In this document: positions 42,945-51,673 of the stretch, one piece after another
Layout of the letters: each line of letters opens with the position of its first letter
Numbering within the stretch: the first letter of the stretch is position 1
Made by a program: the position numbers and the translations under genes
The notes under the pieces: generated by a model
Told to the model about the DNA's origin: nothing
The model's database searches: none
The model's input: only the letters and a program-made list of their open reading frames with translations
From: Cohnella caldifontis
Lineage (GTDB): Bacteria; Bacillota; Bacilli; Paenibacillales; Paenibacillaceae
Assembly (NCBI RefSeq): GCF_029360585.1
Contig: NZ_JAQZSJ010000003.1
Span: 434,001-498,000 of the forward strand
Reading direction: 5' to 3'
Length of the DNA stretch: 64,000 bases

Positions 42945-44621
42945 TTGGAGATATTAGAAAATGTATTCAATGAGAATCGAGTATTATTTTTTCGAACGGC
43001 TCAATCCCCAATTTGCGAGAAAGCGTTAGATTACATTTCACAGATGAAGATGTCCGTTGTGGACTTTTTCGGCAATGTAGACTACCCAAGGTTTTCTTTT
43101 CGGAAACGGTATATTGTTTCATACAACGGATTCTTAGAAGTACATAAGATACCAGCGGCAACGATAGAAGAACTGCGTTCCCGAAACTATCATACTGTTG
43201 TCTTTCCATACACGGTGAAGGGTTGGCAATCCTATCGCAATCTTTTAAAGGTTGCAGCAGCAATTCACGCTGAAGAAGTTATTTTAATAAACGAATTGGG
43301 AGTAATCCTTCGAAAAAAAGTTTCACAATTCCTTTTTCAGGAAAGATTACGACTATTAGTTTTAATGGTTACACTTTTACCAATGATGGCTTTAATTAAT
43401 TTTTGGTTTATAAGAGACTTTTTTCGTTTGAAAAGGAATGCCGGCAAACTCTATCGGGTAACGAGCAATACCCATGTAATAGGAGGAACGACGGATATTG
43501 AATTTTCTAAGGAGCCCTCTTTAAAGGTTCCTAGCCAGTGCAATCGAATCCGAGTCGGTTGTATTGCAAGACTTGATCCAATCAAGGGGCATGTCTATTT
43601 ATTGGAGGCATTGTCGTTAATCGTAAAGGAGACACCCGATGTTGAACTAATCTTAATTGGGGGAGGACCGGAATTACCAAAGTTGCAAGAATACGCTGGT
43701 AAACTAGAGATTTCACAATTCGTACGATTTGAGGGAATGCAGCAAGATATAAGAAAGTATCTTCAAGAGTGCGATATTTTTGTATTGCCATCTTTAAATG
43801 AGGCAATGCCAATATCAATAATTGAAGTATTTGCTGCCAGACGGCCTATCGTTGCTACTAGAGTCGGAGGTATACCTAATATTATTCTCGATGAGCATAA
43901 CGGTTTGCTTGTTGATTCGCAATCCGCCGAACAGATATGTAGCGCAATTTGGCGGCTCATTCGTGATCCGGAACTGTATATGAAAATTGCTGAAAACGGA
44001 TATATCTGTTTTAAAGACAAGCATTCACCAGCAGCAATGGGCAAAAAATATCTTGATGTTTATTCTGATTTAAAAATTAATAGAGGTTCAAAAATTTGGC
44101 TCTGTTCTTCGTTCGATCTTAACTGGATCGGTGGATTAAATAAATACGTTGAAATACAAAGCAAACTGTTAAGTAACAATGGATTCAACGTGGAGATACG
44201 ACAACCAGCAAATTTACATTTCAATACCAAATGTGACCTTGGAAAATATATTTTAAGGGTTTTGCCCAACGTACTCGGAATACATAAAGAAATCATTGAT
44301 ACTTATGTACGAAAGTTGATCTTAGGCTACCTATTACTTAAAAATGTTTTTCTAAGTAGACCGGATGTTATAAACGTTCATGATGTAGTAGCTTATGCTG
44401 CGTTTAATCGGATTTGCAGGTGGTTGAAAATCCCATTGGTATTGACCAAACACGGAGATCTGGCAAAAGAGGTTCGCTTACAACACCAATGTGAGGTTAA
44501 CTCGTATCTATATCAGCATATGGCCGAGATTGAAAAATACGCGTATTCAAAAGCACAATGTTTAATCGCTGTTGACGAAGAGTCAATGTCGCGTTTTCAA
44601 AAGGGGCTTATTGTCTCATAG
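42945..44621 (+). CDS. Chimeric glycosyltransferase with GT-B halves in permuted order
   Basis: 558 residues in three parts. Residues 1-165 resemble the small membrane protein encoded at 49988 (NYHTVVFPYTVKG..., then a hydrophobic segment LVLMVTLLPMMALINFWF). Residues about 188-365 are a GT4 donor-binding half (RIRVGCIARLDPIKGH, LILIGGGPELPKL, EAMPISIIEVFAA). Residues about 375-558 are a GT4 acceptor half (KIWLCSSFDLNWIGGLNKYVEI, DVINVHDVVAYAA, LVLTKHGD), and the protein ends where its own donor half should begin. Either a circular permutation or the fused remains of tandem genes after a deletion. TTG start behind GGGTGAGAGG. Confidence 0.7.
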   Translation: MEILENVFNENRVLFFRTAQSPICEKALDYISQMKMSVVDFFGNVDYPRFSFRKRYIVSYNGFLEVHKIPAATIEELRSRNYHTVVFPYTVKGWQSYRNLLKVAAAIHAEEVILINELGVILRKKVSQFLFQERLRLLVLMVTLLPMMALINFWFIRDFFRLKRNAGKLYRVTSNTHVIGGTTDIEFSKEPSLKVPSQCNRIRVGCIARLDPIKGHVYLLEALSLIVKETPDVELILIGGGPELPKLQEYAGKLEISQFVRFEGMQQDIRKYLQECDIFVLPSLNEAMPISIIEVFAARRPIVATRVGGIPNIILDEHNGLLVDSQSAEQICSAIWRLIRDPELYMKIAENGYICFKDKHSPAAMGKKYLDVYSDLKINRGSKIWLCSSFDLNWIGGLNKYVEIQSKLLSNNGFNVEIRQPANLHFNTKCDLGKYILRVLPNVLGIHKEIIDTYVRKLILGYLLLKNVFLSRPDVINVHDVVAYAAFNRICRWLKIPLVLTKHGDLAKEVRLQHQCEVNSYLYQHMAEIEKYAYSKAQCLIAVDEESMSRFQKGLIVS

Positions 44622-44800
44622 CTTGACTTTGGAGGCTCGTTTAAAAGAAGCCGCATCGACAGTCAGCACCTAATGCAAGGATCTGTTAATGACTTTCTCG
44701 GACCCGAATTTGAATTGGATTATTTGGGTCCTCGAATTAGCATGGTATTCCGAGAAATATCGGACTGCCGGACTTTAGACAACTTATGGAGCGTGATGAG
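44622..44800 (+). other. AT-rich gap, possible remnant
   Basis: About 180 bases without a gene between the chimeric glycosyltransferase and the next methyltransferase. Given the missing C-terminal half of that protein, this may be decayed coding sequence, but I cannot read a convincing frame in it. Confidence 0.3.
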
Positions 44801-45832
44801 ATGAAATTTGTAACTTTATGCAGTAGAACAGCATTAAAAAGTTATAAAGGTCAAGAAGGGTTTTGTGGTGGCGTTTTTTGTCACACACCTGACGAGGATT
44901 TTTCCATTGATATCAAAATGATTCCCGAAGGTATAAATACAGTATACGTTGAATTCAAAAAAATATTTATTGATAAATTATTGGATGAGATGAATATGCT
45001 CTCCAACAAAAGAATTATCTTTTTTAGCATCTCCAAACAAGTGGACACTGAAGCTGCAAGATCATATGTTGAATATATGAAATATAAAAGTAAAGCTAAA
45101 AAAGATTTTGATACTGAAACGTCAATAGACCGATTTATGCATAAATGGATAACAAGTATAGAACATGAGTTAGTACATTGGGCGTGTTCTTTAGCGGCAA
45201 AAGGTGGGGAATATCAAGACGATTACAACAGTCGGTTGCAACCTGACCGATTACTTCAAGAAGAGTTAACCAAATATATCAATGTCGAACCTGGCGTTCA
45301 AGTAGAAATATTAGATGTAGGTGCTGGGCCTTTAACTATACTTGGGAAAAAGCATCACCAATATGAATTAGTAATAAATGCCGTTGACCCTCTAGGTAAT
45401 TTCTATCAACAAATGTTAAAAGATTTTGATGTAAATGCTCCGATTCAAACCCAAACTTGTGAAGTTGAAAATCTTACACAGTTGTTTGAAAGAAACAGAT
45501 TTGATCTTGTTTTTATGAGAAATGCACTAGATCATTGTTATGACCCTATACTAGGGATTAATGAAATGATTAACGTTGTAAAGCCAAGTAGTTATATCTT
45601 ATTGACACATATAATTAACGTCGGCGAAATAGAATCTTATGATGGTTTGCACCAATGGAATTTCTCTCAAGAAGGTGACGAATTTATTATTTGGAATAAA
45701 GATTCACAAACGAATGTGACTCGATTTTTTCAAGATATTGCTGATGTGAGAATACTTCCCCCAAATTCTTATTCGCCGAATAAAGAATTAGACATCCACA
45801 AGTGGATTACTGTACTAATTAGAAAGAAATAG
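44801..45832 (+). CDS. Class I SAM-dependent methyltransferase
   Basis: 343 residues. The N-terminal 150 residues are unknown (charged, with a helical YVEYMKYKSKAKKDF stretch). The methyltransferase core starts at about 168 with ILDVGAGPLTILGKK, then NAVDPLG (acidic residue for the SAM ribose), FDLVFMRNALDHCYDP and NEMINVVKPSSYILL. Probably methylates a sugar of the island glycan. ATG 44801 has GGAG about nine bases before. Strongly AT-rich. Confidence 0.75.
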   Translation: MKFVTLCSRTALKSYKGQEGFCGGVFCHTPDEDFSIDIKMIPEGINTVYVEFKKIFIDKLLDEMNMLSNKRIIFFSISKQVDTEAARSYVEYMKYKSKAKKDFDTETSIDRFMHKWITSIEHELVHWACSLAAKGGEYQDDYNSRLQPDRLLQEELTKYINVEPGVQVEILDVGAGPLTILGKKHHQYELVINAVDPLGNFYQQMLKDFDVNAPIQTQTCEVENLTQLFERNRFDLVFMRNALDHCYDPILGINEMINVVKPSSYILLTHIINVGEIESYDGLHQWNFSQEGDEFIIWNKDSQTNVTRFFQDIADVRILPPNSYSPNKELDIHKWITVLIRKK

Positions 45833-46032
45833 TTTGATTAATTTACTATTGTATTACAAATAAATAATGCCATACAAGCACTAACATATTTACAACAAAA
45901 CTCCTCATCATTTTTCGATCAAACCTCGTAATCGTTTCGAGATGGATCAGAGATTCTGTAGTTAAAAGTCTACCGCAGCCATAATCATGATATCTCTGCT
46001 GTAGAGAGGTAGAAGGGATGGTGAGCTAAAAC
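45833..46032. other. AT-rich gap with a possible reverse-strand gene remnant
   Basis: 200 bases with no forward gene. On the reverse strand one frame stays open from about 46020 to 45850 and reads ...TTESLIHLETITRFDRK then a hydrophobic MLVLVWHYLFVI end. It lacks a start codon. The basic TRFDRK/hydrophobic ending recalls the C-terminus of some transposases, so it may be a relic of an insertion sequence at the edge of the AT-rich segment. Weak. Confidence 0.3.
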
Positions 46033-47682
46033 TTGAAAAGTGTTGCCCAAGTATATCCCATCCCCGGTGGAGGTGTGCAGGGCTATGTTCATGCGCTGTC
46101 TCAAGGGTTATCCCGAATAGATCCAATGCTCGAAATCGATCATTTGATTGTCGGAAGCCACAGTAACTTGCCCAAGGGGATATCGGATCGAAAAAAGGTA
46201 AGACATTTTTCTTTTTCCCATCGTTCCGAACTTGAGCACACTCTCCTAGAAGATTGCGTAAATCCGAATGCCGAGGCTGATTTCCGCAGGTTCCTTGACG
46301 AGGTCCAACCGGACCTTGTTCATTTTCACGATCTTACCAAAGTTGGCGCGTCGCTGATTGGTATAGCGCATGACAGACGGATTCCGACCGTACTGACGTT
46401 ACATGACCATTGGTTTATTTGTCCCCGTTCCTTCCTATTGAGGCGGGATCTTACTCTGTGTGATGGTCCGAATGAAGGTTCGGCTTGCCACGCTTGTTTC
46501 AGTATGGAAGGAAATGATCGGCAAGATATTCTGAGGGACTCTATGTTCCGTTATCAATACATGCATATTGTTCTAATGAAAAAAGTGGACAAAATCATTG
46601 CAGTTTCCGATTATATGCGGAGATTGATGATGCGCGAGGGCATTCCAGAAGAAAAAATCAGCCTGATTTATCCAGCATTGGATGATCCGGAAGTTCACGT
46701 GGAGCAGCGAATTTCGAGCATGCCCTTGAAAGTCGGGTATATTGGGGCGGTATCTCCGCATAAAGGCGTGCACGTTCTCATGGATGCTTTCCGCGATCTG
46801 GATGATACCAAAGCTCAGCTGCATATTTACGGGACTCTCGATACTTTGTATCAATCCTCATTGCGAGCTCTCGATGCTTCCAATATTTTTTTTCATGGCG
46901 CCTATAATTCCGAAGATTTAACTGCGATTTTTTCTTCGTTGGATGTCGTGGTGCTTCCATCCGTATGCCCGGACAACAGCCCCTTGGTCGTTCAAGAAGC
47001 CCTGCGTCACGGTATTCCGGTCATTGGTTCATTGATCGGCGGAATACCCGAATATATTCAAGATGATTTCGGGGCGCTATTCGAAGCAGGAAACAGCCGT
47101 GAGTTGAAAGAGATACTCGTTCAGCTTACGAATGAGCCAGCAATCTTACAACGATGGAAGAGAAACATCCCTAAGCTGGGCACCGTAGATTCTCTTGCTA
47201 GAGAGATCTACGGCATTTACGAATCATTGATGCCATCTGACAAGAAACCGCTCGTGAATCCTGATCACATCCGATTATTGGGTTCGCATGATCGCGGATA
47301 TCTAAGAAATCCCTTTATTCCGTATCAATTAATTGGCATTTATCGCTTGTTTCGTTCAATAGGCGTTGAGAGGATCGCGATCTTTGGTTCTGGCGCTCTT
47401 GGCCGAAAGGTTGCGGAGCATATCCGATACAACGGGTTCCGGCCCGCTGCGTTTCTCGATAACGATGCAAAAAAGCACGGTCAGGTTTTGGACGGGGTAC
47501 GAATTATAAGCCCCGATCTGCTTCAGACGAGTGCAGGTATTGATTTTGAAGCCATTTTTATCGTCTCCGATTGGGAAGCAGACATCCTGGAACAATTGCG
47601 GAAAATGAATTTACTCATGCCGATCATAGGCCTCTACAGCTATGAGCCGCAGAACGGGGACGGAAGGGAGCCGGGAAAATGA
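46033..47682 (+). CDS. GT4 glycosyltransferase with C-terminal Rossmann-like domain
   Basis: GT-B retaining glycosyltransferase of 549 residues. Acceptor half from residue 1 (YPIPGGGVQGYVHALSQGL, HFHDLTKVG, LTLHDHWFICPRSFLL), with a CDGPNEGSACHACF cysteine stretch common in this subgroup; donor half from about 230 (KVGYIGAVSPHKGVHVLMDAF, SPLVVQEALRHGIPVIG with the E-x7-E-like motif). Residues about 445-540 add the Rossmann-like domain shared with two other proteins here (AIFGSGALGRKV, AFLDNDAKKHG). TTG start. GC content returns to the level of the chromosome from here on. Confidence 0.85.
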   Translation: MKSVAQVYPIPGGGVQGYVHALSQGLSRIDPMLEIDHLIVGSHSNLPKGISDRKKVRHFSFSHRSELEHTLLEDCVNPNAEADFRRFLDEVQPDLVHFHDLTKVGASLIGIAHDRRIPTVLTLHDHWFICPRSFLLRRDLTLCDGPNEGSACHACFSMEGNDRQDILRDSMFRYQYMHIVLMKKVDKIIAVSDYMRRLMMREGIPEEKISLIYPALDDPEVHVEQRISSMPLKVGYIGAVSPHKGVHVLMDAFRDLDDTKAQLHIYGTLDTLYQSSLRALDASNIFFHGAYNSEDLTAIFSSLDVVVLPSVCPDNSPLVVQEALRHGIPVIGSLIGGIPEYIQDDFGALFEAGNSRELKEILVQLTNEPAILQRWKRNIPKLGTVDSLAREIYGIYESLMPSDKKPLVNPDHIRLLGSHDRGYLRNPFIPYQLIGIYRLFRSIGVERIAIFGSGALGRKVAEHIRYNGFRPAAFLDNDAKKHGQVLDGVRIISPDLLQTSAGIDFEAIFIVSDWEADILEQLRKMNLLMPIIGLYSYEPQNGDGREPGK

Positions 47683-49046
47683 AAGAAACCGCGGTCGTCA
47701 TCTGCAACTGGAACAAAAAAGACTACGTTTTAAACTGTATTGAATCCGTATTGGCCTCGACCTATCGCGATTTTGATCTGATCGTCGTGGACAATGCTTC
47801 CACCGATGGGTCGGCCGAAGCCGTGAAGGAACGATTCGGGTCACACGTGCACGTCATCGAAAATGAACGGAACCTAGGCGGGGCAGGCGGATTTAACACC
47901 GGCATCCGGTACGCGCTCGAAAGGAAATACACGTATATCCACCTGCTCGATAACGATGTCCGTATCGACGCGATGGCACTGGAGAAGCTTCGAACCGAAT
48001 TGGTTGGAAATCCGGACATCGGAATCGCCGGATCTCTCATCTATGACATGGACCACCCGGATACGATCCAGGAGATGGGTTCCATGATCGATTGGAACGT
48101 CTACCATATGAAGCTGAATTTCAAAGGACACCAGGATCGCGGGGATATCCCCGAGTCTGTCGAGTGCGACTATGTTCCGGCATGCTCGATGATGATTCGA
48201 AGTTCGATTCTCCAACGGATCGGGGGAATGGACGAGCGTTATTTCATCTATTGGGACGATATCGATCTGTGCCATCGGGTGAAAAGAGAGGGGTATCGCG
48301 TCGTCGCGTTCGCGGATTCGAAAGTTTGGCACAAACGCGGAGTAGCGGTACGGACCGATACCTTCGCCAACTACTACGTTTGGCGAAATCGGCTGCATTT
48401 TTTCGCCAAGTATTGCGAAACCGAAAGAATGGACCATTTCGTAGGCGCCATTTTCGAAGAATGGTTCCGCAGCTTGTTCTTTTCCGATTACAAAGGCCAA
48501 CATAGCAGCGCGCGCAGCATCCTGCTGGCCGTTGAAGACGCCTTGCACCATATTCGGGGCAAAGCTTCGGACAATCGGATTTTTCAAAAAGAATCCTCAG
48601 AGGATCCCATACGCACGTACATATGCAACGCGAAAAGCGCAGCCATCATCGACAGCCCCAAGCTGGAACTGGTTCGGACGGTTATCGAGAGGATCAAGTC
48701 GTATCGGCCGGATCTATCCGTTCAACTCGTTGGGAAATTCCATGATGCCGAATCGTTAAAGAGGCAGTTCGAGGATGTCGAAATCGTGGAAGCCCGGGGA
48801 TGGAAGCCGGATGCCGCGCAAATCGTTTGCCAAACTTGCGAGCATATCGTGGAAGAGCGTTCCCGTTTGGAAGCCGACGTGATGTACATAGACCCCTACA
48901 TGAATATCGTAAGTTCGAAAGCCGACCGGATCAAACTGCAGAGCTACGATACCGTGTACGAATTGTATAAAAACATTCATTACCCCGTCATGCGGACCAA
49001 ACTGCTGGAATTGCATCAAGCGCTGTCGTCGGAACGGAACGGATGA
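47679..49046 (+). CDS. GT2 glycosyltransferase with unknown C-terminal domain
   Basis: RfbN/WbbL-type (rhamnosyltransferase-like) GT2: VICNWNKKDYVLNCIESVL, VVDNASTDGSAEAV, NLGGAGGFNTGIRYAL and LDNDVRI as the metal motif, then YFIYWDDIDLCHRVKREGYRV. About 290 residues of catalytic domain are followed by 160 residues (from KSAAIIDSPKLELVRTVIERI on) that I cannot place. Overlaps the previous gene by four bases (ATGA). 455 residues. Confidence 0.85.
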   Translation: MKETAVVICNWNKKDYVLNCIESVLASTYRDFDLIVVDNASTDGSAEAVKERFGSHVHVIENERNLGGAGGFNTGIRYALERKYTYIHLLDNDVRIDAMALEKLRTELVGNPDIGIAGSLIYDMDHPDTIQEMGSMIDWNVYHMKLNFKGHQDRGDIPESVECDYVPACSMMIRSSILQRIGGMDERYFIYWDDIDLCHRVKREGYRVVAFADSKVWHKRGVAVRTDTFANYYVWRNRLHFFAKYCETERMDHFVGAIFEEWFRSLFFSDYKGQHSSARSILLAVEDALHHIRGKASDNRIFQKESSEDPIRTYICNAKSAAIIDSPKLELVRTVIERIKSYRPDLSVQLVGKFHDAESLKRQFEDVEIVEARGWKPDAAQIVCQTCEHIVEERSRLEADVMYIDPYMNIVSSKADRIKLQSYDTVYELYKNIHYPVMRTKLLELHQALSSERNG

Positions 49047-49068
49047 TTACCGGATTGGAGGAACTCTC

Positions 49069-49968
49069 TTGTCAGCGCCATTGGTCTCTATCGTGATGTT
49101 GTGCTGGAATCGAATCGAAGACGTGCGGGAGAGTTTGAACCGAATTCGGGAACAGCATTATCCCCATATCGAGACGATCGTTGTCGATAATGGTTCGACC
49201 GACGGGACGGTAGAGATGATCCAGTCGGAATTTCCGGGAGTTCGGCTGATCCGCATGTATAAAAACATGGGGATCGAAGCGTACAATATCGGATTCGCGA
49301 ATGCCAGGGGCGAATATACCGTTATCATCGACGACGACTCGTTCCCGGCACCGAATGCGATCCGGAGAATGGTCGACAAGTTCGAAGCGGATGAAAGACT
49401 TGGCGTAGTTGCCTTTGACGTGAGAAATTTTTACAGCTACGACGATATCAAAAAAGAGGCCGAAACGACCGATACTGTTACTAACGCGCCTGCAGCGAAC
49501 GATTATTTCATGTCATTCAACGGAGCCGGAGCCGGCGTCAGAACTTCCGTGCTTCGGCAGATCGGCGGTTACCCGGAAGAATTTTTCCTTTATAACAACG
49601 AATTGGACTCCGCTTTTCGGATATGGGATGCCGGATATAAAATCCAGTCCTTCCCGGACGTCGTGGCTTATCACAAGTATTCTCCCAAGAACCGGACATC
49701 TTGGCGCGCTCCTTTCTACTACACCCGCAACGCGTTCTGGACCGCTTGGAAGAATTACCCGGCCGATATGGCCTTGAGAATCACGATACAATTAATCTAC
49801 TCCTGTTTATACTATTCGATGGAGCAGAGAACGACCGTGTACTTGAAGGCCATGTGGTCGGCTTTCCGCGACAGAGGGCGATTAAAGGGGAAAAGGAAAC
49901 CGGTGGAACGGACCATCGCCGAGCAATTGCGGGTACCTTGGAACGTGAATTTCACTTTTTACCGATAA
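49069..49968 (+). CDS. GT2 glycosyltransferase
   Basis: 299 residues, same WbbL-like type as the gene before it: VSIVMLCWNRIEDVRESL, VVDNGSTDGTVEMI, NMGIEAYNIGFANARG, IDDDSFP, and FFLYNNELDSAFRIWDAGY. The second halves differ enough that it is not a recent copy. TTG 49069 is eight bases after GGAGG. Likely adds one sugar of the island glycan. Confidence 0.87.
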   Translation: MSAPLVSIVMLCWNRIEDVRESLNRIREQHYPHIETIVVDNGSTDGTVEMIQSEFPGVRLIRMYKNMGIEAYNIGFANARGEYTVIIDDDSFPAPNAIRRMVDKFEADERLGVVAFDVRNFYSYDDIKKEAETTDTVTNAPAANDYFMSFNGAGAGVRTSVLRQIGGYPEEFFLYNNELDSAFRIWDAGYKIQSFPDVVAYHKYSPKNRTSWRAPFYYTRNAFWTAWKNYPADMALRITIQLIYSCLYYSMEQRTTVYLKAMWSAFRDRGRLKGKRKPVERTIAEQLRVPWNVNFTFYR

Positions 49969-49987
49969 ACGAAGGGGAACGACAACT

Positions 49988-50482
49988 GTGAGCGAACCTC
50001 AAATCCTGATCATCCGTTCGGTCAGCTTTCAGCAATTGGACCAGAATTTGCCGAAATTGCAGGAGGCTTTCCCTGGCGCACGTATCGCGCTTTTGACGCA
50101 TGCGCACGGAGTTCGGCAAGCCGAAAAATACAGAGCGATCCATCGGGTGCTCGCCTATCCCTTTAAGGAAGGGTTCCATTATCGGCGAAGGGCGGCCGAT
50201 ATGAAGCGCGAGCAGTTCGATGCCGTCGTGATTCCGGTGACCAATCTCAGCGGTACGGGCTTTTTCAACGTGCTGCTGTTTTCATTGACTATTCCGTCCA
50301 AACGGCGGTTCGTGTGCAACATGGTATCGGATATATGGGAGGTTTCGGCTTCGCGGATTATTTGGATGGGCGTACGGCACTTGCTCTTTCAAGCGGTTTC
50401 TTCGATTCTCTCTTTGTTGCTCGGAATCTTCGCCGTTCTGTTTCTGCCCTTCGGATTAAAGCGCCTATCAAAAAACAAGTGA
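49988..50482 (+). CDS. Small GT9-like membrane-anchored protein
   Basis: 164 residues. Residues 1-110 look like the first half of a heptosyltransferase/GT9-type fold (ILIIRSVSFQQLDQNLPKLQEAFPGARIALLTHAHG, then QFDAVVIPVTNLSGTG), and the C-terminus is one long hydrophobic segment (VSSILSLLLGIFAVLFLPF) with basic end. No donor half, so not an enzyme by itself. The same two-part plan forms residues 1-165 of the protein at 42945. Could be a membrane platform for glycan assembly. GTG start after AAGGGG. Confidence 0.55.
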   Translation: MSEPQILIIRSVSFQQLDQNLPKLQEAFPGARIALLTHAHGVRQAEKYRAIHRVLAYPFKEGFHYRRRAADMKREQFDAVVIPVTNLSGTGFFNVLLFSLTIPSKRRFVCNMVSDIWEVSASRIIWMGVRHLLFQAVSSILSLLLGIFAVLFLPFGLKRLSKNK

Positions 50483-50491
50483 GGTTGCCGC

Positions 50492-51646
50492 ATGTTCGAT
50501 TACGTGATCGTGGGAGCGGGTTTCTCGGGAGCGGTGCTGGCGGAAAGGCTGGCTCGCGTTCGGAACCGGAAAGTATTGATCGTCGAAAAAAGAGGCCATA
50601 TCGCGGGCAACGCCTACGACCGTTACGATGATAAGGGGCTGATGATCCACCAGTACGGTCCTCATATTTTCCATACGCGGGTCAAATATGTTTGGGATTA
50701 TCTCTCGGAGTTCACGGACTGGCATCTCTATCATCATCATGTCCTGGGAAGCATTGACGGCCGACAGGTCCCGATCCCGTTCAATTTGAATACGCTTCGG
50801 GCTCTCCTTCCCGCCGAATTGGCGGACAAGCTGGAGCAGAAACTCGTTCTGACGTTTGGATATAACGTCAAGGTCCCGATTTTAAAGCTGCGGGAAACCG
50901 ACGATGAAGACTTGAGATGGCTGGCGGACTTCGTATACGAGAAAATTTTCCTCCATTATACGACCAAGCAGTGGGGAATGAAGCCGGAGGATCTGGATCC
51001 AACGGTGACCGGACGGGTGCCGGTTTATATCTCCAAAGACGACCGGTATTTTCAGGACGCTTTTCAAGGAATCCCGAAACAAGGTTATACGGCAATGTTC
51101 GAGCGGATGCTGGATCACCCCAACATCAAGCTGTTGCTCAATACCGATTATCGGGAAGTGCTCCAGACGGATTGGAGCCGTAACGAATTCAAGCTGTTCG
51201 GTTCTCCCTATGCAGGCAAATTAATTTTTACGGGCAAAATCGACGAGCTGTTCGATTACGAGTACGGAGAGCTGCCCTACCGTTCCCTTCGGTTCGACTT
51301 TCAGACGCTCGATCAAGAACGTTTCCAAAATACGGGCACCGTCAACTATCCGAATGAGTACGATTTTACGCGCATTACGGAGTTCAAACATTTGACGGGG
51401 CAGAAGCATTCCTACACGACGATCGTTAGGGAATTCCCGCAAGCCTACGAGAAAAACCAAGCGGGGCAAAACATTCCTTACTATCCGATCCCGCAACCGC
51501 ACAATCAATCGTTGTACGAGAAGTACCGGGATAAGGCCAAAGCGTTCGAACGACTGGTCCTGCTGGGAAGATTGGCCGAATACAAGTATTACGACATGGA
51601 TGCCTGCGTTGCCAAAGCGCTCAAGGTGTTCGAGCAGTTGTCCTAG
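50492..51646 (+). CDS. glf: UDP-galactopyranose mutase
   Basis: FAD enzyme that interconverts UDP-galactopyranose and UDP-galactofuranose. 384 residues, the standard length. FDYVIVGAGFSGAVLAERLA binds FAD; EKRGHIAGNAYD, YGPHIFHT, the KQWG substrate loop and EYKYYDMDACVAKAL at the end are all family landmarks. Implies that galactofuranose is in the glycan made by this cluster. Confidence 0.95.
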   Translation: MFDYVIVGAGFSGAVLAERLARVRNRKVLIVEKRGHIAGNAYDRYDDKGLMIHQYGPHIFHTRVKYVWDYLSEFTDWHLYHHHVLGSIDGRQVPIPFNLNTLRALLPAELADKLEQKLVLTFGYNVKVPILKLRETDDEDLRWLADFVYEKIFLHYTTKQWGMKPEDLDPTVTGRVPVYISKDDRYFQDAFQGIPKQGYTAMFERMLDHPNIKLLLNTDYREVLQTDWSRNEFKLFGSPYAGKLIFTGKIDELFDYEYGELPYRSLRFDFQTLDQERFQNTGTVNYPNEYDFTRITEFKHLTGQKHSYTTIVREFPQAYEKNQAGQNIPYYPIPQPHNQSLYEKYRDKAKAFERLVLLGRLAEYKYYDMDACVAKALKVFEQLS

Positions 51647-51673
51647 ATTTTCTGGGAAAGTTGGCGGCATCAA

